Shown here piece by piece: positions 1 through 8,006 of a stretch of 64,000 bases of DNA. The notes beneath the pieces are model-generated. The model saw nothing but the letters and a program-made list of their open reading frames with translations, was not told the DNA's origin and ran no database searches. The stretch lies in contig NZ_JABFCL010000001.1 of NCBI RefSeq assembly GCF_017566145.1, positions 405,210-469,209 on the forward strand, in the 5' to 3' direction. This stretch comes from Bittarella massiliensis (ex Durand et al. 2017) (GTDB lineage Bacteria > Bacillota > Clostridia > Oscillospirales > Ruminococcaceae). A program made the translations under genes and the position numbers. Numbering within the stretch: the stretch's first letter is position 1; each line of letters begins with the position of its first letter.

Positions 1-74
1 CCTTTACTTTCCCTTTTATGTAAAAAAAGAGAAGCAGATCGCCCCCCCTGTCAACCTTTCCCAGCCATCCCCGC

Positions 75-104
75 GCATGGGCTCTGCGCCGGGGGCCCAT
101 ACTG
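75..104 (+). promoter_or_regulatory. Candidate forespore promoter of sigG
   Basis: GCATG at 75-79 and CATACTG at 98-104 are separated by 18 bases. This fits the sigma-G consensus known from Bacillus (GHATR, 18 bases, CATNHTA) except for the last base. It ends 36 bases before the sigG start, so forespore expression and autoregulation are plausible. This is a motif match only. Bases 1-70 hold nothing else I can support. Confidence 0.5.
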
Positions 105-140
105 TCACTGTACGTAAAGAGAAAAGGGCGTGTGGGCATT

Positions 141-914
141 TTGTACAGTGGCAAAGTGGAAATCTGCGGGGTCAACACCGCGCAGTTAAAAGTCCTCAAG
201 GAGGCGGAAAACCAAGAGCTGATTCGGCGCTATCGGGAGAGCGGCTCTCGGTCGGCCCGGGAACAGCTGATCTCGGGCAACCTGCGGTTGGTGCTCAGCG
301 TCATCAAGCGCTTTGCCAGCCGGGGGGAGAATCTGGACGATCTCTTCCAGGTGGGCTGCATCGGCCTCATCAAGGCCATCGACAATTTCGACACCGGCCA
401 TCAGGTGCGCTTTTCCACCTATGCGGTGCCGATGATCATCGGCGAGATCCGCCGCTACCTGCGGGACAACAACCCCATTCGGGTCTCCCGCTCCCTGCGG
501 GATGTGGCCTACAAGGCCATGAAGGCCAAGGAGGCCTTTATCGCGGAAAACCGGCGGGAGCCCACCACCACCGAGTTGGCGGCCGCCCTGGGGATGGAGG
601 TCAGCGACGTGGTCATCGCCCTGGAGGCCATTGTCGACCCGGTCTCCCTCTACGAGCCCATGTATCAAGACGGGGGGGACATGCTCTTCGTCATCGACCA
701 GGTGGGCGATACCAGCGACGCCACCGACTGGCAGAGCGAAATTTCGATGCGCACGGCCATTCAGGCTTTGAGCGAGCGGGAGAAAAAGATCATCTCGCTG
801 CGGTTTTTGGGGGGCAAAACCCAGATGGAGGTGGCCGAGGAGATCGGCATCTCCCAGGCGCAGATCTCCCGCCTGGAAAAGGCTGCTCTGGAAAAGATCA
901 AAAGGGAACTATAG
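141..914 (+). CDS. sigG: RNA polymerase sporulation sigma factor SigG
   Basis: This is a sigma-70 family protein of 257 residues that directs late forespore transcription. The N-terminal stretch KVEICGVN is the hallmark of SigG. Region 2 (about residues 45-115, with the core-binding and -10 recognition segment around NLDDLFQVG) is followed by region 3 and a C-terminal helix-turn-helix of region 4 (SQAQISRLEK). I chose TTG at 141 because it gives MYSGKVEICG, matching the family N-terminus; GTG at 132 would add three residues. Upstream there is a sigma-G-like promoter. In related genomes sigE lies just upstream, which would be outside this window. Confidence 0.95.
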   Translation: MYSGKVEICGVNTAQLKVLKEAENQELIRRYRESGSRSAREQLISGNLRLVLSVIKRFASRGENLDDLFQVGCIGLIKAIDNFDTGHQVRFSTYAVPMIIGEIRRYLRDNNPIRVSRSLRDVAYKAMKAKEAFIAENRREPTTTELAAALGMEVSDVVIALEAIVDPVSLYEPMYQDGGDMLFVIDQVGDTSDATDWQSEISMRTAIQALSEREKKIISLRFLGGKTQMEVAEEIGISQAQISRLEKAALEKIKREL

Positions 915-927
915 GGACCACAGTGCG

Positions 928-965
928 AAAAGGGGCGGGAAAGCAATTGGCTTCCCCGCCCCTTT
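928..965. terminator. Bidirectional intrinsic terminator
   Basis: Inverted repeat with arms AAAGGGGCGGG and CCCGCCCCTTT, lying between the convergent sigG and the membrane-protein gene at 1012-1500. A-rich and T-rich flanks suit both directions. Confidence 0.8.
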
Positions 966-1011
966 GTTCTGTTTTATATCCGGTTTATATCCGGTCCCAT
1001 ATCCGCTCCTG

Positions 1012-1500
1012 TCAGCGGCCCCGGGCGGCGCGGCGGCTCTTCTTGCGGGCAATGTGGGCATAGCTGCCCAGAAAGCAGAGGATCGCCCCGCTCTGTGCCA
1101 GCGGGAGAAAGAGGGCCCGCCAGCCGCCTGCTCCCAGGGGCGAAAGGGCGCATCCCCCCAGCAGGCAGAACGCCGCCCCCATCCCCTGTAACCAGCGGTG
1201 GGCGCGGGGATGCCCCGCCAACACCAACAGGGAAAAGAGGAGGTATCCCCCCAGGGCCAACGCCCCCAACACCGCCGGCCCCCCGAACAACAGCCCGCCC
1301 AGGGCCGACTCCTCCCCCCAGGTGGCGGCCATCCCTTCCATCCAGCGGCAAAAAGCCCCCTCCCCGGCGCAAAAGAGCAGCCAGAGAACCGCGGCATAGA
1401 GGGCCGAAAGGGCGATAAAAGCAGGCCCCACCCGCCGTTTGGGGGCGGCTTTTGGGGACCTCGCCCCCCGCCGGGGCACCCGGTAGATCAGCTGCTGCAC
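1012..1500 (-). CDS. Hypothetical membrane protein
   Basis: The 162-residue product has about four hydrophobic segments (near residues 28-45, 65-95, 105-125 and 130-148), a basic N-terminus and a basic C-terminal tail (RKKSRRAARGR), so it is an integral membrane protein. I do not recognise a family. The GTG start at 1500 has AGAGGGGGAGAG just upstream. It begins 15 bases after the stop of the ThrE C-terminal gene on the same strand, so it is probably the third gene of the exporter operon. A role in export is a guess from position only. Confidence 0.7.
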   Translation of the reverse strand: MQQLIYRVPRRGARSPKAAPKRRVGPAFIALSALYAAVLWLLFCAGEGAFCRWMEGMAATWGEESALGGLLFGGPAVLGALALGGYLLFSLLVLAGHPRAHRWLQGMGAAFCLLGGCALSPLGAGGWRALFLPLAQSGAILCFLGSYAHIARKKSRRAARGR

Positions 1501-1515
1501 CCGCTCTCCCCCTCT

Positions 1516-1989
1516 CTAGCGGGACGGGGCCGACCGGCCCTGCCTCCGCCGCCATCCCCGCCAAAACGAGGTGGTCAACCGCGCCACCGAGGAGACCAGG
1601 GCGATGCCCGCCACAATGGCCCCGGCGATCTTGCAGGTCTCCAGCCCGGTCTGCAAAAAGCGGGCGGTGTCCCCCGCCATCCCGTACTCCATGGTGTAGT
1701 AGATTTTGCTGCCCGGCACCAGGGGGAGGAAGGAGACCACCAGATAGATGGTCACCGGCGACTTGTGCAGCCGCGCCATCCCCTCGGAATAGAGGGCGAT
1801 GGCCACCGTGGCCACAAAGTAGCAGAGGGTGTCGTCCATCCCCGCCCCGGTGCACAGCAGGTAGACAAACCAGCTCAAAGTCGCCCCCAGGGCCGCAAAA
1901 AAGAGCTTTTTCCCCCGCAGGTTGAAGATCACCCCAAAGCCCAAACAGGCGATGAACACGTATAGGCACTGCAGGTAGCTCCCGTTCAC
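1516..1989 (-). CDS. Threonine/serine exporter family protein, C-terminal-domain subunit
   Basis: This 157-residue, mostly hydrophobic protein with about four membrane spans matches the ThrE_2 (DUF3815) half of the threonine/serine exporter family. The LVPGSKIYYTMEYGMAGD segment is typical. In many Firmicutes the exporter is encoded by two genes, as here. Its GTG start overlaps the stop of the N-terminal-domain gene by four bases (GTGA at 1986-1989), which implies translational coupling. Together the two products should form one transporter in the cytoplasmic membrane; the substrate is not proven by sequence. Confidence 0.85.
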   Translation of the reverse strand: MNGSYLQCLYVFIACLGFGVIFNLRGKKLFFAALGATLSWFVYLLCTGAGMDDTLCYFVATVAIALYSEGMARLHKSPVTIYLVVSFLPLVPGSKIYYTMEYGMAGDTARFLQTGLETCKIAGAIVAGIALVSSVARLTTSFWRGWRRRQGRSAPSR

Positions 1990-2771
1990 GCCACCACCCC
2001 CAACAGAGGCCGCAACACGGCCAGCGAGACCGAGACCCCCACCGCGATCCCCGCCCCGATGAGGATGGCTTCGGTCAGCTTGATCATCCCGGCGATGCAG
2101 TCGCCAGCCATAAAATCGCGCATGGCGTTGGTGAACACGACCCCCGGCACCAGGGTCATCAACAACCCGATGATGACGGCGTCCGGGTGCAGTGCGGGAA
2201 AGGCCAGGGCCAGCAGGTGGGCCGAGGCCGCCCCGAACAGGGCGCAGACCAGGCTGCTGAAAAAGGCGTTGCTGCGCAGCCGCCGCATCCCCTCAACCAG
2301 GAGTTTCAGCGGCGCCCCCACGAGGAAGGCGCAGGCCGCGTCCCAGGGCGAACCGCCGAAGAAGAGGGCGAAGGCGCAGGCCGCCATCCCGTGGCTGATC
2401 ACCTGCCAGAACAGGGGGTAGGTGGGGCGGGCGCGCAGCGCGTCCAGTTCCCGCCGGATCTCGGCGCAGCCGGGCCGGTCGCGGCAGATGCGGCGGCAGA
2501 GGTCGCCAAGCCGGTCCACCTTGTCCAGATCGGTGGCCCGGTCAAAAATCCGCTTGCTCTGGGTGTGGGCGCTGCCGTTTGCCAGCCGCAGGGTGAGGAT
2601 GACGTGGGAGGGGATGGCAAACACGTCGACCTCTGTCAGGCCGTAGGCCGCGCCGATGTACTGAAGCGATTCCTCCACCCGGTAGACCTCAGCCCCATAG
2701 GCCAGCAGTCCGCCGGATATGTCCAGCAGCAGTTCTGTGAACTGGGGCATCTCCCCCTCGGTCAACTGCAT
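1986..2771 (-). CDS. Threonine/serine exporter family protein, N-terminal-domain subunit
   Basis: This 261-residue protein has the soluble ThrE/DUF1212 N-terminal region (about residues 1-110, containing LLAYGAEVYRVEES and the FAIPSHVILTL strand) followed by about five membrane segments. It pairs with the downstream ThrE_2 protein to make a complete exporter. I chose ATG at 2771 because GGGGGAGAG lies at the right distance; an upstream ATG at 2813 would add 14 residues without family support. The three genes from 2771 down to 1012 look like one operon. Confidence 0.87.
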   Translation of the reverse strand: MQLTEGEMPQFTELLLDISGGLLAYGAEVYRVEESLQYIGAAYGLTEVDVFAIPSHVILTLRLANGSAHTQSKRIFDRATDLDKVDRLGDLCRRICRDRPGCAEIRRELDALRARPTYPLFWQVISHGMAACAFALFFGGSPWDAACAFLVGAPLKLLVEGMRRLRSNAFFSSLVCALFGAASAHLLALAFPALHPDAVIIGLLMTLVPGVVFTNAMRDFMAGDCIAGMIKLTEAILIGAGIAVGVSVSLAVLRPLLGVVA

Positions 2772-2971
2772 CCTCTCTCCCCCTTGTCGCGCCTGCGCGC
2801 ACCATCTGAACACTGGTTATACCATATTTTCCGCGCACAGGCAAGAAAAATACCGCCTCCCTTCCCCGCCGCCTCCACCTCCTCTGTGGAAAACGGCGAC
2901 AAAGTGCCCCGCCCGATTTTGTGAAAATCCCACAAAGCCCCTTTTTGACCGGCCGCAACCGGGTATTTTCG

Positions 2972-3000
2972 TTGCCTTTTGGAAAAGATTGCCCTATACT
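2972..3000 (+). promoter_or_regulatory. Sigma-A promoter of the phosphofructokinase gene
   Basis: TTGCCT at 2972-2977 and TATACT at 2995-3000 are separated by 17 bases. Transcription should begin near 3007, leaving a leader of about 58 bases before the GTG start at 3065. Confidence 0.8.
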
Positions 3001-3064
3001 AAACCTATATCAAACTGCGCCCGGCAGGCCGGGAGAGCCGGGCGGACGGAAAGGGGCAAGGAAC

Positions 3065-4138
3065 GTGAAACGAATCGGTATGCTCACCTCTGGCGGGGAC
3101 TGTCAGGGCCTCAACGCCGCCCTGCGCGGGGTCGCCAAAACCCTGTATGAGGAGTACGGACAAGAGGTGGAGATCTACGGCATTCGCGATGGCTACCGCG
3201 GCCTGATCGAGGGCGACTACCACCTGATGAAACCCTCCGATTTCTCGGGCATTTTGGTGCAGGGGGGCACCATCCTCGGCACCTCCCGCCAGCCCTTCAA
3301 GCGGATGCGGGTGGTGGAAAACGACGTGGACAAGGTCGCCCGCATGAAAGAGACCTATAAAAAAATGAAGCTGGACTGCCTGGTCATCCTGGGCGGCAAC
3401 GGCACCCACAAGAGCGCCAACCTCCTCTCGGAGGAGGGGCTCAACGTGGTCACCCTGCCCAAGACCATCGACAACGACCTCTGGGGCACCGAGATGACCT
3501 TCGGCTTTCACAGCGCCATGGAGATCGCCACCAACGTGCTCGACTGCATCCACACCACCGCCACCTCCCACGGGCGGGTCTTTATCGTCGAGGTCATGGG
3601 CCACAAGGTGGGCTGGCTGACCCTCTACGCGGGGATCGCCGGCGGGGCAGACGTGATCTTGCTGCCCGAAATTCCCTACAGCGTGGACAAGATTGCCAAG
3701 GTCATTGAGCGGCGGGGCCAGGCGGGCAAGCGCTTCTCCATCCTCGCGGTGGCTGAGGGCGCCCTCTCCAAGGAGGAGGCCAAGCTCTCGAAGAAGGAGT
3801 TCAAGGCCGCCCGCGCCCAGATGAGCGACCCCTCCGTCTCCTACCGGCTGGCGCGGGAGCTGGAAGAGCGCACCGGGCAGGAGATCCGGGTCACCATCCC
3901 CGGCCACTTTCAGCGCGGCGGCAGCCCCTGCGCCTACGACAAGGTGCTCTCGACCCGCTTCGGCGCGGCGGCGGGCCGGCTGATCATCGAAAAGAAGTAC
4001 GGCAACATGGTGGGGCTGCAAGACGGCAAGGTGGTGCCGGTCCCCTTGAGCGAGGTGGCCGGCAAACTCAAGAGCGTGCCGGTGGACTGCGAGGAGATCG
4101 CCGCCGCCAGGGCTTTGGGCATCAGCTTCGGCGACTAG
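3065..4138 (+). CDS. pfkA: 6-phosphofructokinase
   Basis: This 357-residue PfkA-family enzyme phosphorylates fructose 6-phosphate in glycolysis. The N-terminal nucleotide loop LTSGGDCQG is at residues 7-15. The phosphoryl-donor motif reads GGNGT (110-114) and the catalytic motif PKTIDND (132-138). In Escherichia coli PfkA the corresponding sequences are GGDG and PGTIDND. The lysine is a feature of PPi-dependent and mixed-group enzymes, whereas the retained glycine in GGNGT is typical of ATP users, so the donor cannot be settled here. GTG at 3065 follows AAGGAAC and starts exactly at the family N-terminus. It is a single-gene unit between its own promoter and terminator. Confidence 0.93.
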   Translation: MKRIGMLTSGGDCQGLNAALRGVAKTLYEEYGQEVEIYGIRDGYRGLIEGDYHLMKPSDFSGILVQGGTILGTSRQPFKRMRVVENDVDKVARMKETYKKMKLDCLVILGGNGTHKSANLLSEEGLNVVTLPKTIDNDLWGTEMTFGFHSAMEIATNVLDCIHTTATSHGRVFIVEVMGHKVGWLTLYAGIAGGADVILLPEIPYSVDKIAKVIERRGQAGKRFSILAVAEGALSKEEAKLSKKEFKAARAQMSDPSVSYRLARELEERTGQEIRVTIPGHFQRGGSPCAYDKVLSTRFGAAAGRLIIEKKYGNMVGLQDGKVVPVPLSEVAGKLKSVPVDCEEIAAARALGISFGD

Positions 4139-4150
4139 ATCGGAAGATCC

Positions 4151-4189
4151 AAACGGGCGGGGTGAGCTGACAGGTTCCCCCGCCCGTTT
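4151..4189 (+). terminator. Intrinsic terminator after pfkA
   Basis: AAACGGGCGGGG at 4151-4162 pairs with CCCCGCCCGTTT at 4178-4189. The T-tract is short. Confidence 0.7.
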
Positions 4190-4257
4190 CTCGGGGCCGC
4201 CGCGCCTGTTCCCGCCGGGAAAATTTACAAAATCCCGCTGGATTTTCCCCCTTTCCC

Positions 4258-4266
4258 TGCTATACT
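4258..4266 (+). promoter_or_regulatory. Extended -10 promoter element
   Basis: TGCTATACT is an extended -10 element (TGN plus TATACT). No good -35 is seen 17 bases upstream. Transcription would begin near 4273, which argues that translation of the next gene starts at 4323 rather than at the ATG at 4269. Confidence 0.6.
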
Positions 4267-4322
4267 AAATGGGAAATACTGCCGCCCAGCGGCACAAATT
4301 CACGCAAAAAGGTTGGGATCTC

Positions 4323-5015
4323 TTGCTCAAACGCGAACAGACCTTCGCCCTCGTCAACCGCATCTTTGTGGCGGTGATCGTGGCGCTGCACCTGGGGTTT
4401 GCCTTTACCTATCTGCTGCGCGACGGGGACCATTACCTCTTTCAAAAATCGCTGCTGGGGCTGCCGCTGCTCCTGCTGCCCACCCTCATCTTTCGCATCT
4501 TTCGGCTCAAACCCTGCCACCAGCTCAATTTCTGGGTCTATCTCTTCATCTTTTTGGCCCACACCATCGGCATCACCATCACCCACTACAACATCCCCTA
4601 CTACGACAAGGCCATGCACACCCTGTCGGGGGTGTTCGCCGCCTTTCTCGCCCTTTGCTGCTTTTACTTTTTCAAGCCCGGGCGGGAGATCGACCGGAGG
4701 GACGGGCCGCTGTGCTGTCTCTTCGTCTTTGCCGTGAGCATGGCAGTGGCGGGCCTGTGGGAGATCGGCGAGTACACCGTCAGCTGTATCGACGGCTCCG
4801 ACCCGCAACTGGTTTTTCGCACCGGGGTGGGCGACACCATGCAGGACATGATCGTCTGCATGGCCGGCACCCTGCTCTTTGTGGGGGTGTTGGCCCACTG
4901 GTACCTGCGCCGCGACACCCGCCGTTCCGGCCCCTTGATGGGGGCCTTCGACACCTTTTATCAATACAACCTGGCCCCCCGTCGGGGAGCCGGTCAAGGG
5001 GGTGAAAAGGCATGA
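4323..5015 (+). CDS. DUF2238 (YjdF-like) family membrane protein
   Basis: The product (230 residues from TTG 4323) has about six membrane helices. It contains short acidic and histidine motifs typical of DUF2238: YYDKAMHTLSG, WEIGEYT and GDTMQDMIV. These conserved charged residues within the membrane suggest metal binding or an enzymatic role, but no function is established. ATG at 4269 would give 248 residues, but it falls inside the predicted promoter; TTG 4323 has AAAAAGG ten bases upstream. It overlaps the next small gene by ATGA. Confidence 0.75.
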   Translation: MLKREQTFALVNRIFVAVIVALHLGFAFTYLLRDGDHYLFQKSLLGLPLLLLPTLIFRIFRLKPCHQLNFWVYLFIFLAHTIGITITHYNIPYYDKAMHTLSGVFAAFLALCCFYFFKPGREIDRRDGPLCCLFVFAVSMAVAGLWEIGEYTVSCIDGSDPQLVFRTGVGDTMQDMIVCMAGTLLFVGVLAHWYLRRDTRRSGPLMGAFDTFYQYNLAPRRGAGQGGEKA

Positions 5016-5122
5016 GAAAAGGGCTTTCAGTGGTGGCCTTTGTGCTGGGCATCTGCACCGCCCTGTGCGGCATCGGCGTCACCGTGTTGGGCGCCGTCGG
5101 CATGGGGGGCCGCAGAAGATAG
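5012..5122 (+). CDS. Small single-span membrane protein
   Basis: A 36-codon ORF starts with ATG overlapping the previous stop (ATGA at 5012-5015) and is preceded by GGGGGTGAAAAGG. The product begins MRKGLSVVAFVLG, has one continuous hydrophobic segment (about residues 5-31) and ends in GRRR, the layout of a small membrane protein with both ends charged. The translational coupling and ribosome site make it more likely real than chance. It may be an accessory subunit of the DUF2238 protein; no homologue is recognised. Confidence 0.6.
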   Translation: MRKGLSVVAFVLGICTALCGIGVTVLGAVGMGGRRR

Positions 5123-5137
5123 GGCAAAACCGCAAAA

Positions 5138-5184
5138 GGGCGGGAGGGGACCGAAGCTGCACTCGGTTCCCTCCCGCCCTCTCT
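5138..5184 (+). terminator. Intrinsic terminator
   Basis: GGGCGGGAGGGGACCGA at 5138-5154 pairs with TCGGTTCCCTCCCGCCC at 5163-5179, followed by TCTCTTT. It closes the two-gene unit. Confidence 0.8.
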
Positions 5185-5279
5185 TTGGCAGTTCTTTTCC
5201 CCTGCACAAATCCACCGGCAAACCCCGTATCGATCGATGAGGTAGGCCGTCAGGGGGCATATGCTTTACCCTCTTGCCC

Positions 5280-5700
5280 GCCCCTCTCTCGGGCCGCCCG
5301 AGCGGTTGTAAAGTCAATGTCAAGGCAGGCCCCCGGCTCATCCCCCCCTATCCAGTTGGATACGCAGGATACAGGTGTCGGGCCACCCTCGGCCACATGT
5401 ACGCTTTGATACCAGTTCGCAAAGGCACGGCGCAGCCGGGCGGCCAGTCCTGCCGCAGGTGACAAACCACTCGCCGCAAACGGCGACCGCGGGGCTTCTT
5501 TTCATCTGGTGCACCTTACCGGAGAGGGGCACGGGAGATCGCACAAAAGGCCCCGTTCTCGCAGCAGGCGTTGACCAGCTGCACCGCGCAAGTCCCCTCC
5601 ATTGTCGCCGGGGAGCGGACGGCGTCCCGCCCAAAACCTTCCCTCATCACCGTGCGGGCCGCCTGGGGAAAGAGCCGGCTGTCGTTCTTCCCGCCCTTTG
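5280..5700 (-). pseudogene. Decayed pyridoxamine 5'-phosphate oxidase-family gene (frameshifted)
   Basis: Pieces of one protein family appear in order but in different minus-strand frames. FGRDAV and LVNACCENGAFCAISRA occur in one frame. SGKVHQMKRSPAVAVCGEWF follows in a second. LAARLRRAFANWYQSVHVAEG lies in a third, then PDTCILRIQLD back in the second, and DIDF at the end. Intact members of this flavin-binding split-barrel family have these blocks in a single frame of about 140 residues. At least three or four frame changes are needed, so the gene is not functional as read. Limits are approximate. An intact but different oxidase-family gene is at 37810-38202. Confidence 0.6.
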
Positions 5701-5799
5701 CAGTCCAGTTTGCCCTCAAAAGCACACAATGCACCACACAAACGCCCCACAGACCTCGCACTTCTTTGCTTCTCTCTGCGCCTATGCCAGCACAAAGAC

Positions 5800-5865
5800 G
5801 GCGAGAAAACAATTGGCCGGGCAGGCCCTGTGGGGCGCTGTCCAGCCAATTGGCTCTCGCCTTTT
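5800..5865. terminator. Hairpin downstream of htpG
   Basis: GGCGAGAAAACAATTGGCC pairs imperfectly with CCAATTGGCTCTCGCC, followed on the plus strand by TTTTTATT. It lies just past the htpG stop and probably ends htpG transcription or blocks read-through. Confidence 0.55.
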
Positions 5866-5874
5866 TATTCGCTA

Positions 5875-7782
5875 TTACAGCAGTTCGCAGACCAGATCAG
5901 TGTAGGCGGTGGGGTTTTCCACCGGGAACCCGGCGATGAGGGAGGCCTGCTCGTAGAGCAGCAGCGCCAACTTCTCGGCGCGCTCCCGGTCGTCTTTGTA
6001 GGCCGCCTCCAGCTTGGCAAAAACCGGGTGGCTGGTCCCCAGTTCCAGCACCCGCTGGGCCTTGGGGGCGTCCTCCATCCGCGTCTGGGCGAAGTACTTC
6101 TCCATCTCCAAAGTGACGCCGCCCTCGCTGGCGAGGGTCACCGGGTGGCTGCCCAGTGTGGGGGAGATGCGCACGTCGCTGACCTTGTCCTTGAGCGCCT
6201 CTTTGAGGAAGTCCAGCAGCTCGCCGTGGGCCTTGGTCTCCTCCTCGGCGGCCTTCTTCTCCTCCTCGCTGGCGGTGTCGGCGTCGCCGACGCTCTTGAG
6301 CTCGTGCCCGTCCTGCTCGTGGAGGATCTGCATCACAAACTCGTCCACCTCGTCGGTGAGGTAGAGCACCTCCCACCCCTTGTTCCGCACGTACTCGGTC
6401 TGGGGCAGGTTGGCGGCCTTCTCCACCGAGTCGGCGCAGGCGTAGTAAATGTGCTCCTGCCCCTCCTTCATTCGGGAGACGTACTCCTTGAGGGTGACCG
6501 GCTTGCCCTCGGTGGAGGAGTAAAACAGCAGCAGATCGGACAGCAGGTCCTTATGGGCGCCGTACTCACTCGCCACCCCGTATTTGAGTTGCAGGCCGAA
6601 TTGGGCGAAGAATGCCTCGTACTTCTCCCGGTCCTCCTCCATCAGCTTGGCCAATTCCCGCTTGATCTTCTTCTCCAAGCTCTGGGCGATGGTGCGCACC
6701 TGGCGGTCCTGTTGCAGCATTTCCCGGGAAATGTTCAGCGAGATGTCCTGGCTGTCCACCACCCCCTGCACAAAGCGGAAGTGCTCGGGCAGCAAATCGG
6801 CGCACTTCTCCATGATCAGCACCCCGCTGGAATAGAGCTGCAACCCCTTCTCATAGTCGGCCGAATAGTAGTTGTAGGGGGTGCGGGCGGGGATGAAGAG
6901 CAGCGCCTCGTAAGAGGCTTGCAGCCCCTCGGCACTGACGCGGATGCTCTTGAGCGGGTCCTGGTAGTCGCCGAACTTCTCCTTGTAAAAGCTCGCATAC
7001 TCCTCGTCGCCGACCTCGCTCTTGGGCTTGTGCCAGATGGGGACCATGCTGTTGAGGGTCTCGTCCTCCTCGTAGCTCTCGTAGGCGGGGGCCTGGCCGT
7101 CGGCCTCCTCCCCCTCGGGCCTCTCTACCGGGCGGGTCTTGTGGCAGAGCATCTTAATGGGCCAGCGGATGTAGTCGGAGTACTTCTTCACCAGTTGGCG
7201 CAGGCGGTACTCCTCCAAAAACTCGCCGAACTGCTCGTCCTCGGTGTCGGGTTTCAGGTGCATGATGACATCGGTGCCGGGGGCGGAGCGCTCGCACTCG
7301 ACAATGGTGTAGCCATCGGCCCCGGAGGACTGCCACTTGTAGCCGGTCTCCTCGCCGTAGGCGCGGGAGATGACGGTGACCTTGTCGCTGACGATAAAGG
7401 CCGAGTAGAAGCCCACGCCGAACTGGCCAATGATGTCGGTGTCGTCGGCCCCTTCCTGCCCGGCAATGTCCTGCTTGAACTGCAGCGAGCCGCTGCGGGC
7501 AATGGTGCCCAGATTTTCTTCCAGGGACTTTTTGTCCATGCCGATGCCGTTGTCGGACACGGTGAGGGTGCGCCCCTCCTTGTCAGGGGTGATGCGAATT
7601 TCAAAATCCCCCCGGGAGAGACCGACCCCCTCGTCGGTCAGGCTGCGGTAGCACAGCTTGTCAATGGCGTCGGACGCGTTGGAGACAAGTTCCCGCAAAA
7701 AGATCTCCCGGTTGGAGTAGATGGAGTGAATCATCAAGTCGAGGAGCCGCTTGGACTCGGCCTTAAACTGTTTTTTTGCCAT
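5875..7782 (-). CDS. htpG: Molecular chaperone HtpG (Hsp90 family)
   Basis: This 635-residue bacterial Hsp90 has the N-terminal ATPase (N-box ELVSNASDAIDKL, then DNGIGM and GQFGVGFYSAF), a middle client-binding domain and a C-terminal dimerisation domain. Its length is normal for the family. ATG at 7782 gives MAKKQFKAES, the conserved N-terminus, with AGAGGTGA upstream. It is a single gene with its own promoter and a perfect CIRCE element, so HrcA repression is predicted. In Bacillus subtilis htpG is not in the HrcA regulon, so this wiring is notable. Confidence 0.97.
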   Translation of the reverse strand: MAKKQFKAESKRLLDLMIHSIYSNREIFLRELVSNASDAIDKLCYRSLTDEGVGLSRGDFEIRITPDKEGRTLTVSDNGIGMDKKSLEENLGTIARSGSLQFKQDIAGQEGADDTDIIGQFGVGFYSAFIVSDKVTVISRAYGEETGYKWQSSGADGYTIVECERSAPGTDVIMHLKPDTEDEQFGEFLEEYRLRQLVKKYSDYIRWPIKMLCHKTRPVERPEGEEADGQAPAYESYEEDETLNSMVPIWHKPKSEVGDEEYASFYKEKFGDYQDPLKSIRVSAEGLQASYEALLFIPARTPYNYYSADYEKGLQLYSSGVLIMEKCADLLPEHFRFVQGVVDSQDISLNISREMLQQDRQVRTIAQSLEKKIKRELAKLMEEDREKYEAFFAQFGLQLKYGVASEYGAHKDLLSDLLLFYSSTEGKPVTLKEYVSRMKEGQEHIYYACADSVEKAANLPQTEYVRNKGWEVLYLTDEVDEFVMQILHEQDGHELKSVGDADTASEEEKKAAEEETKAHGELLDFLKEALKDKVSDVRISPTLGSHPVTLASEGGVTLEMEKYFAQTRMEDAPKAQRVLELGTSHPVFAKLEAAYKDDRERAEKLALLLYEQASLIAGFPVENPTAYTDLVCELL

Positions 7783-7805
7783 GGTCTCAATCACCTCTCG
7801 CAAAA

Positions 7806-7832
7806 TTAGCACTCCTTCTTACCGAGTGCTAA
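7806..7832 (-). promoter_or_regulatory. CIRCE operator (HrcA binding site)
   Basis: TTAGCACTC at 7806-7814, nine spacer bases, and GAGTGCTAA at 7824-7832 form a perfect copy of the CIRCE consensus. It lies between the htpG -10 and start codon, the usual place for HrcA repression. Confidence 0.95.
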
Positions 7833-7836
7833 AAAC

Positions 7837-7865
7837 AGGATAGCGCACAACTGCCGGCAAATCAA
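7837..7865 (-). promoter_or_regulatory. Sigma-A promoter of htpG
   Basis: On the minus strand TTGATT (7860-7865) and TATCCT (7837-7842) are separated by 17 bases. The start of transcription would fall inside or next to the CIRCE element. Confidence 0.75.
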
Positions 7866-8006
7866 TGTACAAATTGTGAACATTTCCGCGAAGGGGGCAA
7901 AAGGCGGCCGCCGCCCTTGCATTTTTTCCGGCACTGTGCTAGGGTGAAGGCACCCGGTCGAGAGCGCAGGGCCGCCGGGAGGACGATGAAGAAGGAGGGA
8001 GCCATC

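Noticed and set aside
77..1063. Long plus-strand open frame overlapping sigG
   Set aside because: It is a shadow frame with low-complexity Gly/Arg/His-rich sequence; sigG in another frame has full domain support.
2921..3064. N-terminal extension of phosphofructokinase
   Set aside because: It would include the promoter and transcription start; the family N-terminus begins exactly at GTG 3065 with a ribosome site.
5602..7809. Very long plus-strand open frame opposite htpG
   Set aside because: High GC gives long antisense frames; htpG on the minus strand has clear conserved motifs, promoter and operator.
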